The notes beneath the pieces were generated by a model. The model did not search any database and was not told the origin of the DNA. It saw only the letters and a program-made list of their open reading frames with translations. DNA of 64,000 nucleotides, from NCBI RefSeq assembly GCF_002287505.1, contig NZ_CP019688.1, forward strand, positions 1,414,674 through 1,478,673, written 5' to 3'. The position numbers were made by a program, and so were the translations under genes. Positions 56,333 to 64,000 of this stretch are shown here, one piece after another; the first letter of the stretch is position 1, and each line of letters starts with the position of its first letter. Origin of the DNA: Corynebacterium glaucum. Its GTDB lineage: Bacteria; Actinomycetota; Actinomycetes; Mycobacteriales; Mycobacteriaceae.

Positions 56333-57313
56333 ATGAAGCTTGTAGTTACTGGTGGCGCCGGGTACGTCGGTAGCGTCTGCGCCGATGCACTCTTGGAAGC
56401 GGGCCACAAAGTGGTCATTATCGACGACTTCAGCACCGGAAACCCAGATGCTGTGCCCTCTGGTGCCGAGCTCGTCGCCGGCACCATCGACGATGTGATC
56501 GATGAGGTCTTAGCTGCTGGTGATGTGGATGGGGTGTTGCACTTCGCAGCTCGTTCACTTGTCGGCGAGTCGATGGAAGATCCTGCCGAATATTGGCACT
56601 ACAACCTTGGGGTGTCGCTGACGCTCCTCGACGCGATGCGGCGCCACGACGTGAAGTCTCTGGTGTTCTCCTCGACCGCCGCAACCTACGGGGAGCCGGA
56701 CCAAGTCCCCATCGAAGAGACTGCACCCACGCACCCGACGAATCCGTATGGTGCCACGAAACTCGCCATCGACTACGCGATCACCTCCTACTGCAACGCA
56801 TATGGTCTCGCGGCGACCAGCCTGCGGTACTTCAACGTCGCTGGCGCCCATGGCTCCATTGGTGAGAACCACAAGACTGAAACCCACCTCATCCCTCTGG
56901 TCCTGCAGGTTGCAATGGGCTACCGGGACAAGATTTTCGTCTTTGGCGATGATTGGCCGACACAAGACGGCACCTGCATCCGCGACTACATTCATATCCG
57001 CGATCTCGCCGACGCCCACATCCTGGCACTGGAATCTAACGTTGCGGGCGAACACCGCATCTTCAATCTTGGCTCGGGTGATGGATACTCTGTGCTTGAA
57101 GTGATTGAGATGTGCCGAGAGGTCACCGGCCACTCGATCCCCGCCGAAGTCGCCCCCCGCCGCGCAGGCGACCCTGCGGTTTTGGTGGCATCTTCGGAAA
57201 AGATCAAGCGCGAGCTTGGCTGGGACCCGTCCCGAACGGAGCTGCGTCGTATCGTCGAGGATGCGTGGGCATTCACACAGGAGCTCGGTGACAAGTCGCA
57301 CGCAGCGCGTTAG
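56333..57313 (+). CDS. galE: UDP-glucose 4-epimerase
   Basis: 326 residues. Interconverts UDP-glucose and UDP-galactose, precursor of arabinogalactan galactan. Seen: NAD-binding [19 protein letters not shown] near 7-25, the [11 protein letters not shown] segment, the catalytic [12 protein letters not shown] (Tyr-x3-Lys) near 140, and the C-terminal [24 protein letters not shown] at 56333, 6 bp after dtxR. Converges on the DUF4192 gene, sharing four bases of stop overlap. Confidence 0.95.
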   Translation: MKLVVTGGAGYVGSVCADALLEAGHKVVIIDDFSTGNPDAVPSGAELVAGTIDDVIDEVLAAGDVDGVLHFAARSLVGESMEDPAEYWHYNLGVSLTLLDAMRRHDVKSLVFSSTAATYGEPDQVPIEETAPTHPTNPYGATKLAIDYAITSYCNAYGLAATSLRYFNVAGAHGSIGENHKTETHLIPLVLQVAMGYRDKIFVFGDDWPTQDGTCIRDYIHIRDLADAHILALESNVAGEHRIFNLGSGDGYSVLEVIEMCREVTGHSIPAEVAPRRAGDPAVLVASSEKIKRELGWDPSRTELRRIVEDAWAFTQELGDKSHAAR

Positions 57314-58446
57314 CTCCGGTTCACCCCTTCCAGCTCCTCCCACATAGCTGCGCATCCGAGCTCCGCCGAGTGCAGGAGGCTGGTGTGCTCGCCATGCCGA
57401 AGCAGCTCCAGGAGTACCTCCGACAACGAGTGGCCCGGGACTTCTTCCTGTGCACACATCAGGGCAACGCTCGCCCACGATGCGAGCTTGAGTTGCACCG
57501 CTGCAATGGCCCACAAGCTCAATGCATTGGCCCGGATCACTCCCCGGTATCCACGTGCCACGGCAAGGAGGCCGGCACCTGCCCGGTGTGGGTGTTCAAG
57601 CGCAGTGGCCACTAAGCAGTCTCTCAACCTGCGGTCCGCCAACGCGGCAGCAGTAATCTCCGCCTCTACCGCGATGGGGAAAGCCTCACGCATACCAAGT
57701 TTGGTGTCAGCGGCAAGGAAACCGATATCAGGAACCGTCGTCAATGCCTTGCATGCCCGCGCGATCTCCTCGAGTGCTGCTCGGGGGTCGGTCTCAAGCC
57801 TGTCTCGTAGACGCCGGCTCCGGGCGTACGCCCGCCGCGTCAGTGCCACGGCATCGGTTTCTTCTCCACCCGTAGCTGCTGGTTCGAAGAATGCGCGGGT
57901 GTCTTCCCGGTCAAGTTCCGGCAGTGCGCCTTGCGCCAGCAGTGGTGCCATTGTGGGTTGGGAGACCACGGACGCAATGATGCCTGTCAACCAATCTTCA
58001 CCCAGACCCGCCTCAAGTAGCTCTGCAGGGGCCGGACCGAACATGAGGCAATACGGAGTCCCGGACGCAATCTCAGAGACGTGCCAGCACGCGTGGATCA
58101 ACGCTCGCCCATCCGGGTCCGCCAAGGCATACAACTCCTCCGTGGCGTCGCGAACAAGTTGTGAGTTCGGAACCCGGCTCACGACGATAGCGAGAAAACT
58201 CATGACTCCATCGAGCGGGGTGGCTTTGATTGTGTCGCCGATTCTCGACGCGTGGCAGAGATCAGCCCGCATGACGGGCCCGAGGTAGGCGGGGCCGTCA
58301 AGATCGTCTTGCAAAAGACACACGACGATCGCGGATTCCTGAGGGTAGTAGCCGAGAATGCCAGGAAGCGCGGCGATGAAGTCTGCAGGCCCAAACAGGG
58401 CGCCGGTGGAGCGGTTTTCCGATGAGTACTGAGGTGTCTGAGTCAT
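57310..58446 (-). CDS. DUF4192 domain protein
   Basis: 378 residues. N-terminal core with [26 protein letters not shown] near 20-45, then [10 protein letters not shown] and [20 protein letters not shown] segments. No catalytic motif recognised. The start at 58446 is preferred over 58509, whose extra residues have no support. DUF4192 proteins are common in actinobacteria and of unknown function. Divergent from the PAC2 gene. Confidence 0.8.
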   Translation of the reverse strand: MTQTPQYSSENRSTGALFGPADFIAALPGILGYYPQESAIVVCLLQDDLDGPAYLGPVMRADLCHASRIGDTIKATPLDGVMSFLAIVVSRVPNSQLVRDATEELYALADPDGRALIHACWHVSEIASGTPYCLMFGPAPAELLEAGLGEDWLTGIIASVVSQPTMAPLLAQGALPELDREDTRAFFEPAATGGEETDAVALTRRAYARSRRLRDRLETDPRAALEEIARACKALTTVPDIGFLAADTKLGMREAFPIAVEAEITAAALADRRLRDCLVATALEHPHRAGAGLLAVARGYRGVIRANALSLWAIAAVQLKLASWASVALMCAQEEVPGHSLSEVLLELLRHGEHTSLLHSAELGCAAMWEELEGVNRS

Positions 58447-58708
58447 GTGTATTCGACGCCAATCCGCTTGACCGGGTTCCTCTGAGACAGAGCACCACCC
58501 CGTGTTCATCCCCAGACCACGTCACCAAAAGTCATCTTTTTCAGATTGCTGTGGAGAACGCGCCCACCCACGGTGGCGCCCACTTCGTTCGCTAGGGCAC
58601 AATGAGGAACTTGCTCAATGGGAATGGTTCGTCGGCTTACACCGTTGTCATGAGAGAATGTACCGGCACCACCGGCACGCCCACGATTAACTTTCCAGGA
58701 GGAATACC
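58447..58708. other. Intergenic region between DUF4192 and PAC2 genes
   Basis: The longest gene-free stretch (262 bp). It holds the SigH-type promoter at 58620-58648 and a GGAGG site for the PAC2 gene. A short inverted repeat (CCCACCCACGGTGG region near 58563) was noted. No ORF is supported. Confidence 0.5.
58620..58648 (+). promoter_or_regulatory. SigH-type promoter of the PAC2 gene
   Basis: -35 GGGAAT (58620-58625), 17-nt spacer and -10 CGTTGT (58643-58648), the same geometry as the sigB promoter. It lies about 60 bp before the ATG. Confidence 0.6.
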
Positions 58709-59794
58709 ATGTCGGACGAGCACCGCATGTACGAGCTTGAGTATCCTTCGCCTGCTGTCGGCGAGGGAGCACCCGCCGGCCCCACCCTCATCATTGCGAT
58801 GCAGGGCTACGCCGATGCCGGGCACGCGGTGGAAGGCTCCGCACAGCATCTGAAGGCTGCGCTTGAATCCCGAACCGTCGCTACGTTCAACAACGACGAG
58901 TTGATTGATTACCGCTCGCGTCGTCCAGTCGTCACGCTGCACCAGCACGAAATCTCCAATATCGATGATCTTGAACTGGATATGCGCGTCCTCCGCGACA
59001 CTGAGGGGAAGCCGTTCCTTCTGCTTTCCGGCCCCGAGCCGGATCTGCGTTGGGAGGCTTTTAGTGAGGCGGTGGCGGATCTGGTGGAGCGCTTCGATGT
59101 CGCCGAAACCATTTGCCTCTACGCTGCCCCGATGGGTGCCCCGCACACCCGGCCACTTGTGGTGTCGGCACACGGCAACGCCCGCAACCTCGTCGGTTCG
59201 ATGTTCACCTTCGACGGCATGGTCTCCATCCCCGGTTCTGCGGCGATTCTCATCGAGCGCGAACTGCACAAACGTGGTCGATCCGTGGCCGGGTACACCG
59301 CGCACGTGCCACACTATGTGGCGGCATCACCGTACCCACATGCCATGTTCCAACTTCTTCAGTCCGTTGAAGATTCTGCGAAGCTGAAGTTCCCGCTGCG
59401 CTCGCTCGAGCAAGACATGGCAAAGGTGTCACGCCAACTTGCTGAGCAGACTGCGGAGTCTGAGGAGATCGCCCAGGTCGTCCAGGCGCTCGAGGAGCAT
59501 TACGATTCCGAGATGGAGGAATACCGCCAGCGCAACCCGGAGGCGATGATGCCTGGTGAAGCGCAGGTACCTACCGGAGACGAGATCAGCGAGGCGTTCG
59601 AAAACTTCCTCGCTGCGATTGAGGACCGCGACCGCGACCGGGTGGGCACCCAGGAGCTTCCACTTGCCAGCGACGAGCGCCAGCGTCTCTCCGATCACTA
59701 TTTCATCGACCCGCTCAAAGGCACCGACATCGACGAGACGGGCGTCGAGGACACCGACGATCCCGATAACAGCCTCGATGATGACGACGAGTAG
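58709..59794 (+). CDS. PAC2-family (proteasome assembly chaperone-like) protein
   Basis: 361 residues. Seen: the PAC2 core LIIAMQGYADAGHAVEGSAQHL near 26-46, IDLD-type acidic strand, LLLSGPEPDLRWEAFSEAV, and a C-terminal acidic, disordered tail (about 320-361). Counterpart of M. tuberculosis Rv2714. Corynebacteria generally lack a 20S proteasome, so an alternative role is needed. ATG at 58709 with AGGAGGA about 7 nt upstream. A SigH-type promoter suggests stress induction. Confidence 0.85.
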   Translation: MSDEHRMYELEYPSPAVGEGAPAGPTLIIAMQGYADAGHAVEGSAQHLKAALESRTVATFNNDELIDYRSRRPVVTLHQHEISNIDDLELDMRVLRDTEGKPFLLLSGPEPDLRWEAFSEAVADLVERFDVAETICLYAAPMGAPHTRPLVVSAHGNARNLVGSMFTFDGMVSIPGSAAILIERELHKRGRSVAGYTAHVPHYVAASPYPHAMFQLLQSVEDSAKLKFPLRSLEQDMAKVSRQLAEQTAESEEIAQVVQALEEHYDSEMEEYRQRNPEAMMPGEAQVPTGDEISEAFENFLAAIEDRDRDRVGTQELPLASDERQRLSDHYFIDPLKGTDIDETGVEDTDDPDNSLDDDDE

Positions 59795-59812
59795 TGAGCT
59801 AGTTTGGAACGT

Positions 59813-62356
59813 GTGACTCTCGCTGCCGCACTCCCCGATCTTGCCGACGTTCCCGAATCACTCTTCGAAGACGCGGTGTGGGAGTCGTTCCAACAATGGA
59901 CTGCGTCACGAGGCATTAGCCTCTACCCCGCCCAGGAGGAAGCGTCACTAGCCCTGTTAGCTGGCGACAACGTCATCCTTGCCACCCCAACCGGCTCGGG
60001 CAAGTCGATGGTGGCAAACGCGGCGCATTTCATCGCAATGGCGCGCGGACAACGAAGTTTCTACACCGCTCCAATCAAGGCGCTGGTGAGCGAAAAATTC
60101 TTCGCTCTATGCGAAATCTTTGGCCCGGAAAACGTCGGCATGATGACAGGAGATGCCACTGTTAACGGCAACGCTCCAATCATCGCAGCCACCGCTGAAA
60201 TCGTCGCTAACATCGCACTGCGCGAAGGCAAACACGCGCGCATCGACCAGGTGGTCATGGACGAGTTCCACTATTACTCCGAGCCGGAGCGCGGCTGGGC
60301 ATGGCAAGTGCCGCTCCTCGAGCTCCCGCATGCGCAGTTCTTACTCATGTCCGCAACCCTGGGCGACACGCAGTGGCTGCAAGACGACCTCACCGAACGA
60401 ACCGGCCGCACAACCACCTTCGTCGGCGGCTCACAGCGCCCGGTGCCTCTTGACTTTCATTACGTCTTCACTCCCGTCCACGAGACCATCCAGCAACTGC
60501 TCGAGGACGGCAAGGCCCCGATCTACGTCGTCCACTTCTCGCAACGCGAAGCCACCGAACGGGCGCAAGCGCTCACGAGCATGAACATCGTCACAGCCGA
60601 AGAAAAGGCTCGGATCGCCGAAGAGATCGGGGATTTCCGTTTCACAACGACGTTCGGCAAAACCCTCTCGAAGCTGCTGCGTCGCGGCATCGGCATCCAC
60701 CACGCGGGAATGCTGCCAAAGTATCGACGCCTCGTTGAGCGGCTTTCCCAAACCGGGCTGCTCAAGGTGATTTGCGGCACCGACACGCTCGGCGTCGGCA
60801 TTAACGTTCCGATCCGCACCGTGCTGATGACGGGCTTGGCCAAGTACGACGGCACCCGCAGCCGCTTACTCAAGTCCCGCGAGTTCCACCAGATTGCGGG
60901 GCGCGCGGGACGCGCCGGGTTCGACACGGAAGGCACTGTGGTCGTTGAAGCGCCGGAGCACGAGATTGAAAACGTCAAGCTGCGTCGCAAGGCAGGCGAC
61001 GACCCGAAAAAGCTGAAGAAGATCCGCAAAAAGTCCGCGCGAGATGGTGAGGTCTCCTGGTCGGAGAAAACCTTCCAGCGGCTCACCACGGCAGAACCGG
61101 AGGAGCTCACCAGCCAGTTCTCGGTGTCGAACTCGATGCTGCTGAACGTCGTCGCCCGCCCGGGCGACGGCTACGAGCACATGCGCCACCTCTTGCGCAC
61201 CAACCACGACGCACGCGCAAAGCAAAACCGCGACATCTTGACCGCCATTGAGCTCTTCCGCGGCCTGGTCAACGCGGACATTGTGGAGCGCACACCGGAT
61301 TCACCCGCGTTTCGTCCATACACGCTCACCCGAGAGCTTGACCGCGACTTCGCCCTCAACCAGCCCCTTTCCCCTTTCGCTCTCGCGTTCTTGACGCTGC
61401 TTGATCCGGAGTCGGAGACGTACACATTCGACGTGATCTCGACTTTCGAGGCGATCCTTGAAGATCCGCGCCAGCTCCTGCAGGCCCAACAAAAGGCGGC
61501 ACGCGGCGAAGAGATCGCAGCACTCAAGGCCGAGGGAGTGGATTTCGCCGACCGCATGGCAATTATTGAGGAGGTGACTTATCCCAAGCCGCTCGAGGAC
61601 GAGCTTGAAGACGCATTCGAGACGTTCACCGAGGGCAATCCGTGGGCCAAGGAATTCGAACTTAAGCCGAAGTCGGTGGTGCGCGACATGATCGAGCACG
61701 CCATGACGTTTTCCGACCTCATCGCCACCTACGGGCTCGCGCGCTCAGAAGGCGTAGTGTTGCGCTACCTCACCGATGCGTGGCGCACGCTGAGCCATTC
61801 AATCCCCGATGCGTACATGAACGAAGAGCTCGAGGACATCGTGGTGTGGCTCGGGGAGCTCATCCGTCAAGTCGACTCTTCGCTTATCGACGAATGGGCG
61901 CACATGACCGACGATGACGCCCCGATTTCCCAGGAGACGCTCGACCGTGAACTGGCCTTTGGGGTGGAAGACCCCACGGCGCTCACCGCGAACCGCCGCG
62001 CGTTCACCATCATGGTTCGCAACTACTTCTTCCGGTTGACCGAGTTGTTCGCGCTGGAGAAGGAAGACGACTTGGCAGAGATGCTGGATTACCTCGATCC
62101 CGCCGACACCGTGGACTGGCCGGCGGCGATGGACGACTACTTTGACGAGTACACGGACATGGACACCGGCCCGGACGCTCGCGGCCCCGAGTACTTCCGT
62201 CTTTCAGATCAATCTGGACGCAAGTGGTCCGTGGTCCAAATCTTCAAGGATCCGGACGAGGATAACGCGTTCCAGCTCCACGGTGTGGTGGACCTCGACG
62301 CATCGGATGCGGCCGGCGAGGTGCGCCTCGCTCACCTGAAACTTAAGCAGGTGTAA
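59813..62356 (+). CDS. Ski2-like superfamily 2 RNA helicase (HelY type)
   Basis: 847 residues. Seen: Q/motif I LATPTGSGKSMVANA near 59-73, motif II DEFH (VVMDEFHYYSE near 150), motif III LMSATLGD, motif V LGVGINVP near 325 and motif VI QIAGRAGRAGFD near 360, then a long C-terminal region (about 420-847). Likely RNA remodelling or degradation. The GTG at 59813 is preferred; a TTG at 59804 adds three residues. Ends just before the DadA-like gene. Carries 11-mer copy 14. Confidence 0.9.
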   Translation: MTLAAALPDLADVPESLFEDAVWESFQQWTASRGISLYPAQEEASLALLAGDNVILATPTGSGKSMVANAAHFIAMARGQRSFYTAPIKALVSEKFFALCEIFGPENVGMMTGDATVNGNAPIIAATAEIVANIALREGKHARIDQVVMDEFHYYSEPERGWAWQVPLLELPHAQFLLMSATLGDTQWLQDDLTERTGRTTTFVGGSQRPVPLDFHYVFTPVHETIQQLLEDGKAPIYVVHFSQREATERAQALTSMNIVTAEEKARIAEEIGDFRFTTTFGKTLSKLLRRGIGIHHAGMLPKYRRLVERLSQTGLLKVICGTDTLGVGINVPIRTVLMTGLAKYDGTRSRLLKSREFHQIAGRAGRAGFDTEGTVVVEAPEHEIENVKLRRKAGDDPKKLKKIRKKSARDGEVSWSEKTFQRLTTAEPEELTSQFSVSNSMLLNVVARPGDGYEHMRHLLRTNHDARAKQNRDILTAIELFRGLVNADIVERTPDSPAFRPYTLTRELDRDFALNQPLSPFALAFLTLLDPESETYTFDVISTFEAILEDPRQLLQAQQKAARGEEIAALKAEGVDFADRMAIIEEVTYPKPLEDELEDAFETFTEGNPWAKEFELKPKSVVRDMIEHAMTFSDLIATYGLARSEGVVLRYLTDAWRTLSHSIPDAYMNEELEDIVVWLGELIRQVDSSLIDEWAHMTDDDAPISQETLDRELAFGVEDPTALTANRRAFTIMVRNYFFRLTELFALEKEDDLAEMLDYLDPADTVDWPAAMDDYFDEYTDMDTGPDARGPEYFRLSDQSGRKWSVVQIFKDPDEDNAFQLHGVVDLDASDAAGEVRLAHLKLKQV
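61882..61892 (+). repeat. 11-mer word GCTTATCGACG, copy 14
   Basis: Exact match in the helicase gene, sense orientation, Leu-Ile-Asp-Glu. Confidence 0.85.
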
Positions 62357-62430
62357 ACACGCCACATTGGTGAGCCTAGACGGGTACATTCAGCCTCACA
62401 TCGTCGGCTATGTCTTCGAGGAGGTTCACT

Positions 62431-63678
62431 GTGACCAAAGCGCTCATCGTCGGTGCGGGTATGACAGGACTTGCCACCGCGTGGCACCTGCAGGAATACG
62501 GGTACGAGGTCGAGGTCGTCGACCGCATCGGCGTCGCCGCCGGCTCATCGTGGGGCAATGCCGGATGGCTCGCACCGGGTAAGACCATACCCCTGTCGAA
62601 CTCGAGCCTGTGGGCGTACGGTCCGACCGCACTGTTTGATAAGCACGCCGCGCTCGATGTGCCGGTGCGCTTCGACCCGAAGCTGTGGCGCTTCTGCGCC
62701 AACTTCATGGCGCACGCCACCGGGCGCGCCTGGGACAAGACCATGGCGGGCCTGACCAAGGCGGACCTCGGAGCTCTGGCCGCCTTCGACGAGCTCGAGG
62801 CCGGCGGCGTGAAGGCCACCACGCACGAGAGCCCGTTCATCATCGGTTTCGAAAACGAGCAGAAGGCCGGTGGTTTCCTCAAGGAGGTCGAGGGCGCTCA
62901 GCGCCACGGCCAGGAGATCCCGTTCGAGCAGATCACGCTTGACGACGCCCGCGTGCACGCCCCGATGCTCACCGACAAGGTGGGCGCGACCTACCGCATG
63001 GGCGGCCAGCGCTTCATCGAGCCAGGCCCGTACTGCCAGGCAATCGCGGACTCCATCGTGGAGCGCGGCGGCAAGGTCACTACTGGTGTGGAGGTCGTGA
63101 AGGTTAGCTCCACCCGCAAACCGGCCGTAAAGCTGGCCACCGGCGAGTGGCTGCACGCTGACAACGTCGTGCTGGCCACAGGCGCGTGGCTACCGAAGCT
63201 GGCTAAGGACATCGGCGTAACCACGCTGATTCAGGCGGGACGCGGCTACTCCTTCTCAGTGGAGACGGACCAGCCGGCAACCTGCCCGGTATACCTGCCG
63301 GACCCGAAAATCGCCTGCACCCCGTACCAGGGCCGCTTCCGTATTGCCGGCACGATGGAGTTCCGCGGCCCGGATGAGCCGTTCCAGCCGGGCCGTATCG
63401 CGTCCATGATCCACACCACCAAGCCGTTCTTCCGCGGCATCGATTGGGAAGACCGCCAGGACGAGTGGGTCGGTTCCCGCCCGGTGACCCCGGACGGCCT
63501 GCCGCTGGTGGGCGCGACCAAGGTGCCCAACGTGTACACCAACGGCGGCCACGGCATGTGGGGCATCATCCTCGGCCCGCTGTGCGGCAAGATGCTGGCC
63601 AAGCAGATCGAGACCGGTGAAGTCGACGAGACCATCGCGCCGTTCGACCCGCTGCGAGGCCCCTTTGGCGGCCTATAA
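62431..63678 (+). CDS. DadA-like FAD-dependent amino-acid oxidoreductase
   Basis: 415 residues of the DAO family. Seen: FAD-binding ALIVGAGMTGLATAWHL at about 4-20, a Glu of VVDRIG next to the GxGxxG, and the C-terminal RPVTPDGLPLVGATKVPNVYTNGGHG near 350-375 typical of D-amino-acid dehydrogenases. GTG at 62431 with GGAGG 6 nt upstream; the in-frame ATG at 62410 is rejected. Probably D-alanine or other D-amino acid oxidation. A terminator follows, then a probable proline catabolism gene. Confidence 0.85.
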   Translation: MTKALIVGAGMTGLATAWHLQEYGYEVEVVDRIGVAAGSSWGNAGWLAPGKTIPLSNSSLWAYGPTALFDKHAALDVPVRFDPKLWRFCANFMAHATGRAWDKTMAGLTKADLGALAAFDELEAGGVKATTHESPFIIGFENEQKAGGFLKEVEGAQRHGQEIPFEQITLDDARVHAPMLTDKVGATYRMGGQRFIEPGPYCQAIADSIVERGGKVTTGVEVVKVSSTRKPAVKLATGEWLHADNVVLATGAWLPKLAKDIGVTTLIQAGRGYSFSVETDQPATCPVYLPDPKIACTPYQGRFRIAGTMEFRGPDEPFQPGRIASMIHTTKPFFRGIDWEDRQDEWVGSRPVTPDGLPLVGATKVPNVYTNGGHGMWGIILGPLCGKMLAKQIETGEVDETIAPFDPLRGPFGGL

Positions 63679-63694
63679 TCCCCGTCTCCCCTAA

Positions 63695-63725
63695 CCCCGG
63701 AAACCAGTGTTTTCCGGGGCTTTTT
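63695..63725 (+). terminator. Rho-independent terminator of the DadA-like gene
   Basis: 9-bp stem CCCCGGAAA/TTTCCGGGG with a 7-nt loop followed by C-TTTTT. Confidence 0.88.
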
Positions 63726-63826
63726 CTTGTGCGCGGAGAATCTTCCGCAAATCAGTGGTCTATCGCAGAGTTTTCGGTTAGCTTGATTGCTGTCACATAG
63801 GACTGTCTTAGTGGTAAGGAACACAT

Positions 63827-64000
63827 ATGCCAAACTTGCTCACCAACCAGCTCCCGCCGGAAACTACCGCTGACCTCGACCATGTCGTCGATGAAGCTGT
63901 GGCCCGCGCGTACCGCTGGATGGAAGCGACCGCTGACGCGGACGCGGACGATGCCCAGACGCAGCAGCTTGCCGAGATGCTTCGCGACGATAACGGCATC
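63827..64000 (+). CDS. putA: Probable proline dehydrogenase/PutA, N-terminus only (runs off right edge)
   Basis: 58 codons are visible: MPNLLTNQLPPETTADLDHVVDEAVARAYRWME-type start (with EATADADADDAQTQQLAEMLRDDNGI following). The region around LAEMLRDDNG resembles the N-terminal helices of actinobacterial bifunctional PutA/proline dehydrogenases, but the diagnostic domains lie outside the window. ATG at 63827 with AAGGA 6 nt upstream. Next to an amino-acid oxidoreductase gene, which fits an amino-acid catabolism role. Confidence 0.55.
   Translation, partial: MPNLLTNQLPPETTADLDHVVDEAVARAYRWMEATADADADDAQTQQLAEMLRDDNGI

Noticed and set aside
56417..56427. Near-match ATTATCGACG in galE to the 11-mer
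   Set aside because: It differs at the first two bases and reads Ile-Ile-Asp-Asp; not counted as a copy.

Overview
This 64 kb window (about 60% G+C by eye) is a dense, almost wholly chromosomal core region of an actinomycete, most likely a Corynebacterium species. Diagnostic content: DtxR next to SigB, a SigA with a Lys/Ala-rich N-terminus, a PimA/PatA/PgsA phosphatidylinositol-mannoside operon, the arabinofuranosyltransferase AftC, HemQ, polyphosphate glucokinase, and a gene order close to the Rv2559c-Rv2714 stretch of Mycobacterium tuberculosis with corynebacterial insertions. No prophage, insertion sequence, CRISPR array or rRNA operon was seen, and no gene-free stretch exceeds about 260 bases.

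Layout. 1-4.0 kb: 3' part of rarA, an APH-like kinase and aspS on the minus strand. 3.9-6.9 kb: zinc metallopeptidase, CBS protein and L-serine dehydratase, translationally coupled on the plus strand. 6.9-10.5 kb: hisS and a metallo-hydrolase (minus), then a membrane-anchored cyclophilin and a small unknown exported protein (plus). 10.5-20.6 kb: cell-surface 5'-nucleotidase, rel, apt, a substrate-binding lipoprotein, secF and secD (minus). 20.7-30.9 kb: yajC, ruvB, ruvA, ruvC, yebC, tesB, LemA-like protein, pimA, patA, pgsA, HIT protein and thrS (minus). 30.9-33.6 kb: a copper/heme module (DyP peroxidase, CopC, PCuAC). 33.7-34.6 kb: seven tRNA genes. 34.6-39.8 kb: RibD-like reductase, aftC, msrB, hemQ (minus), DUF3000 protein and RNase D-like exonuclease. 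39.8-46.6 kb: dxs, a TRAM/TrmA-type RNA methyltransferase, DUF3710, dut, DUF3093, DUF4193 and an inositol monophosphatase. 46.6-64 kb: ppgK, sigA, a DUF4190 protein, a helicase, DUF3039, DUF3099, a methyltransferase, dtd, sigB, dtxR, galE, DUF4192, a PAC2 protein, a Ski2-like helicase, a DadA-like FAD oxidoreductase and the 5' end of a probable proline dehydrogenase (putA).

Functionally the window joins translation (aspS, hisS, thrS, dtd, tRNAs), stringent response, Sec export accessories, recombination, envelope lipoglycan and arabinan synthesis, and transcription control (sigA, sigB, dtxR). sigB and the PAC2 gene carry matching SigH-type promoters. At least a dozen genes look leaderless (a -10 hexamer 7-8 nt before the start codon).

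The strongest unexplained signal is an exact 11-base word, GCTTATCGACG, present 14 times (9 in one orientation, 5 in the other) in 64 kb, where about 0.03 copies are expected by chance. It occurs in sense, antisense and a shifted reading frame of unrelated genes, and in two intergenic sites just downstream of stop codons. That pattern resembles a DNA-level recognition word (DNA uptake sequence, Chi- or KOPS-like element, or another genome-wide signal). I know of no described function for it.
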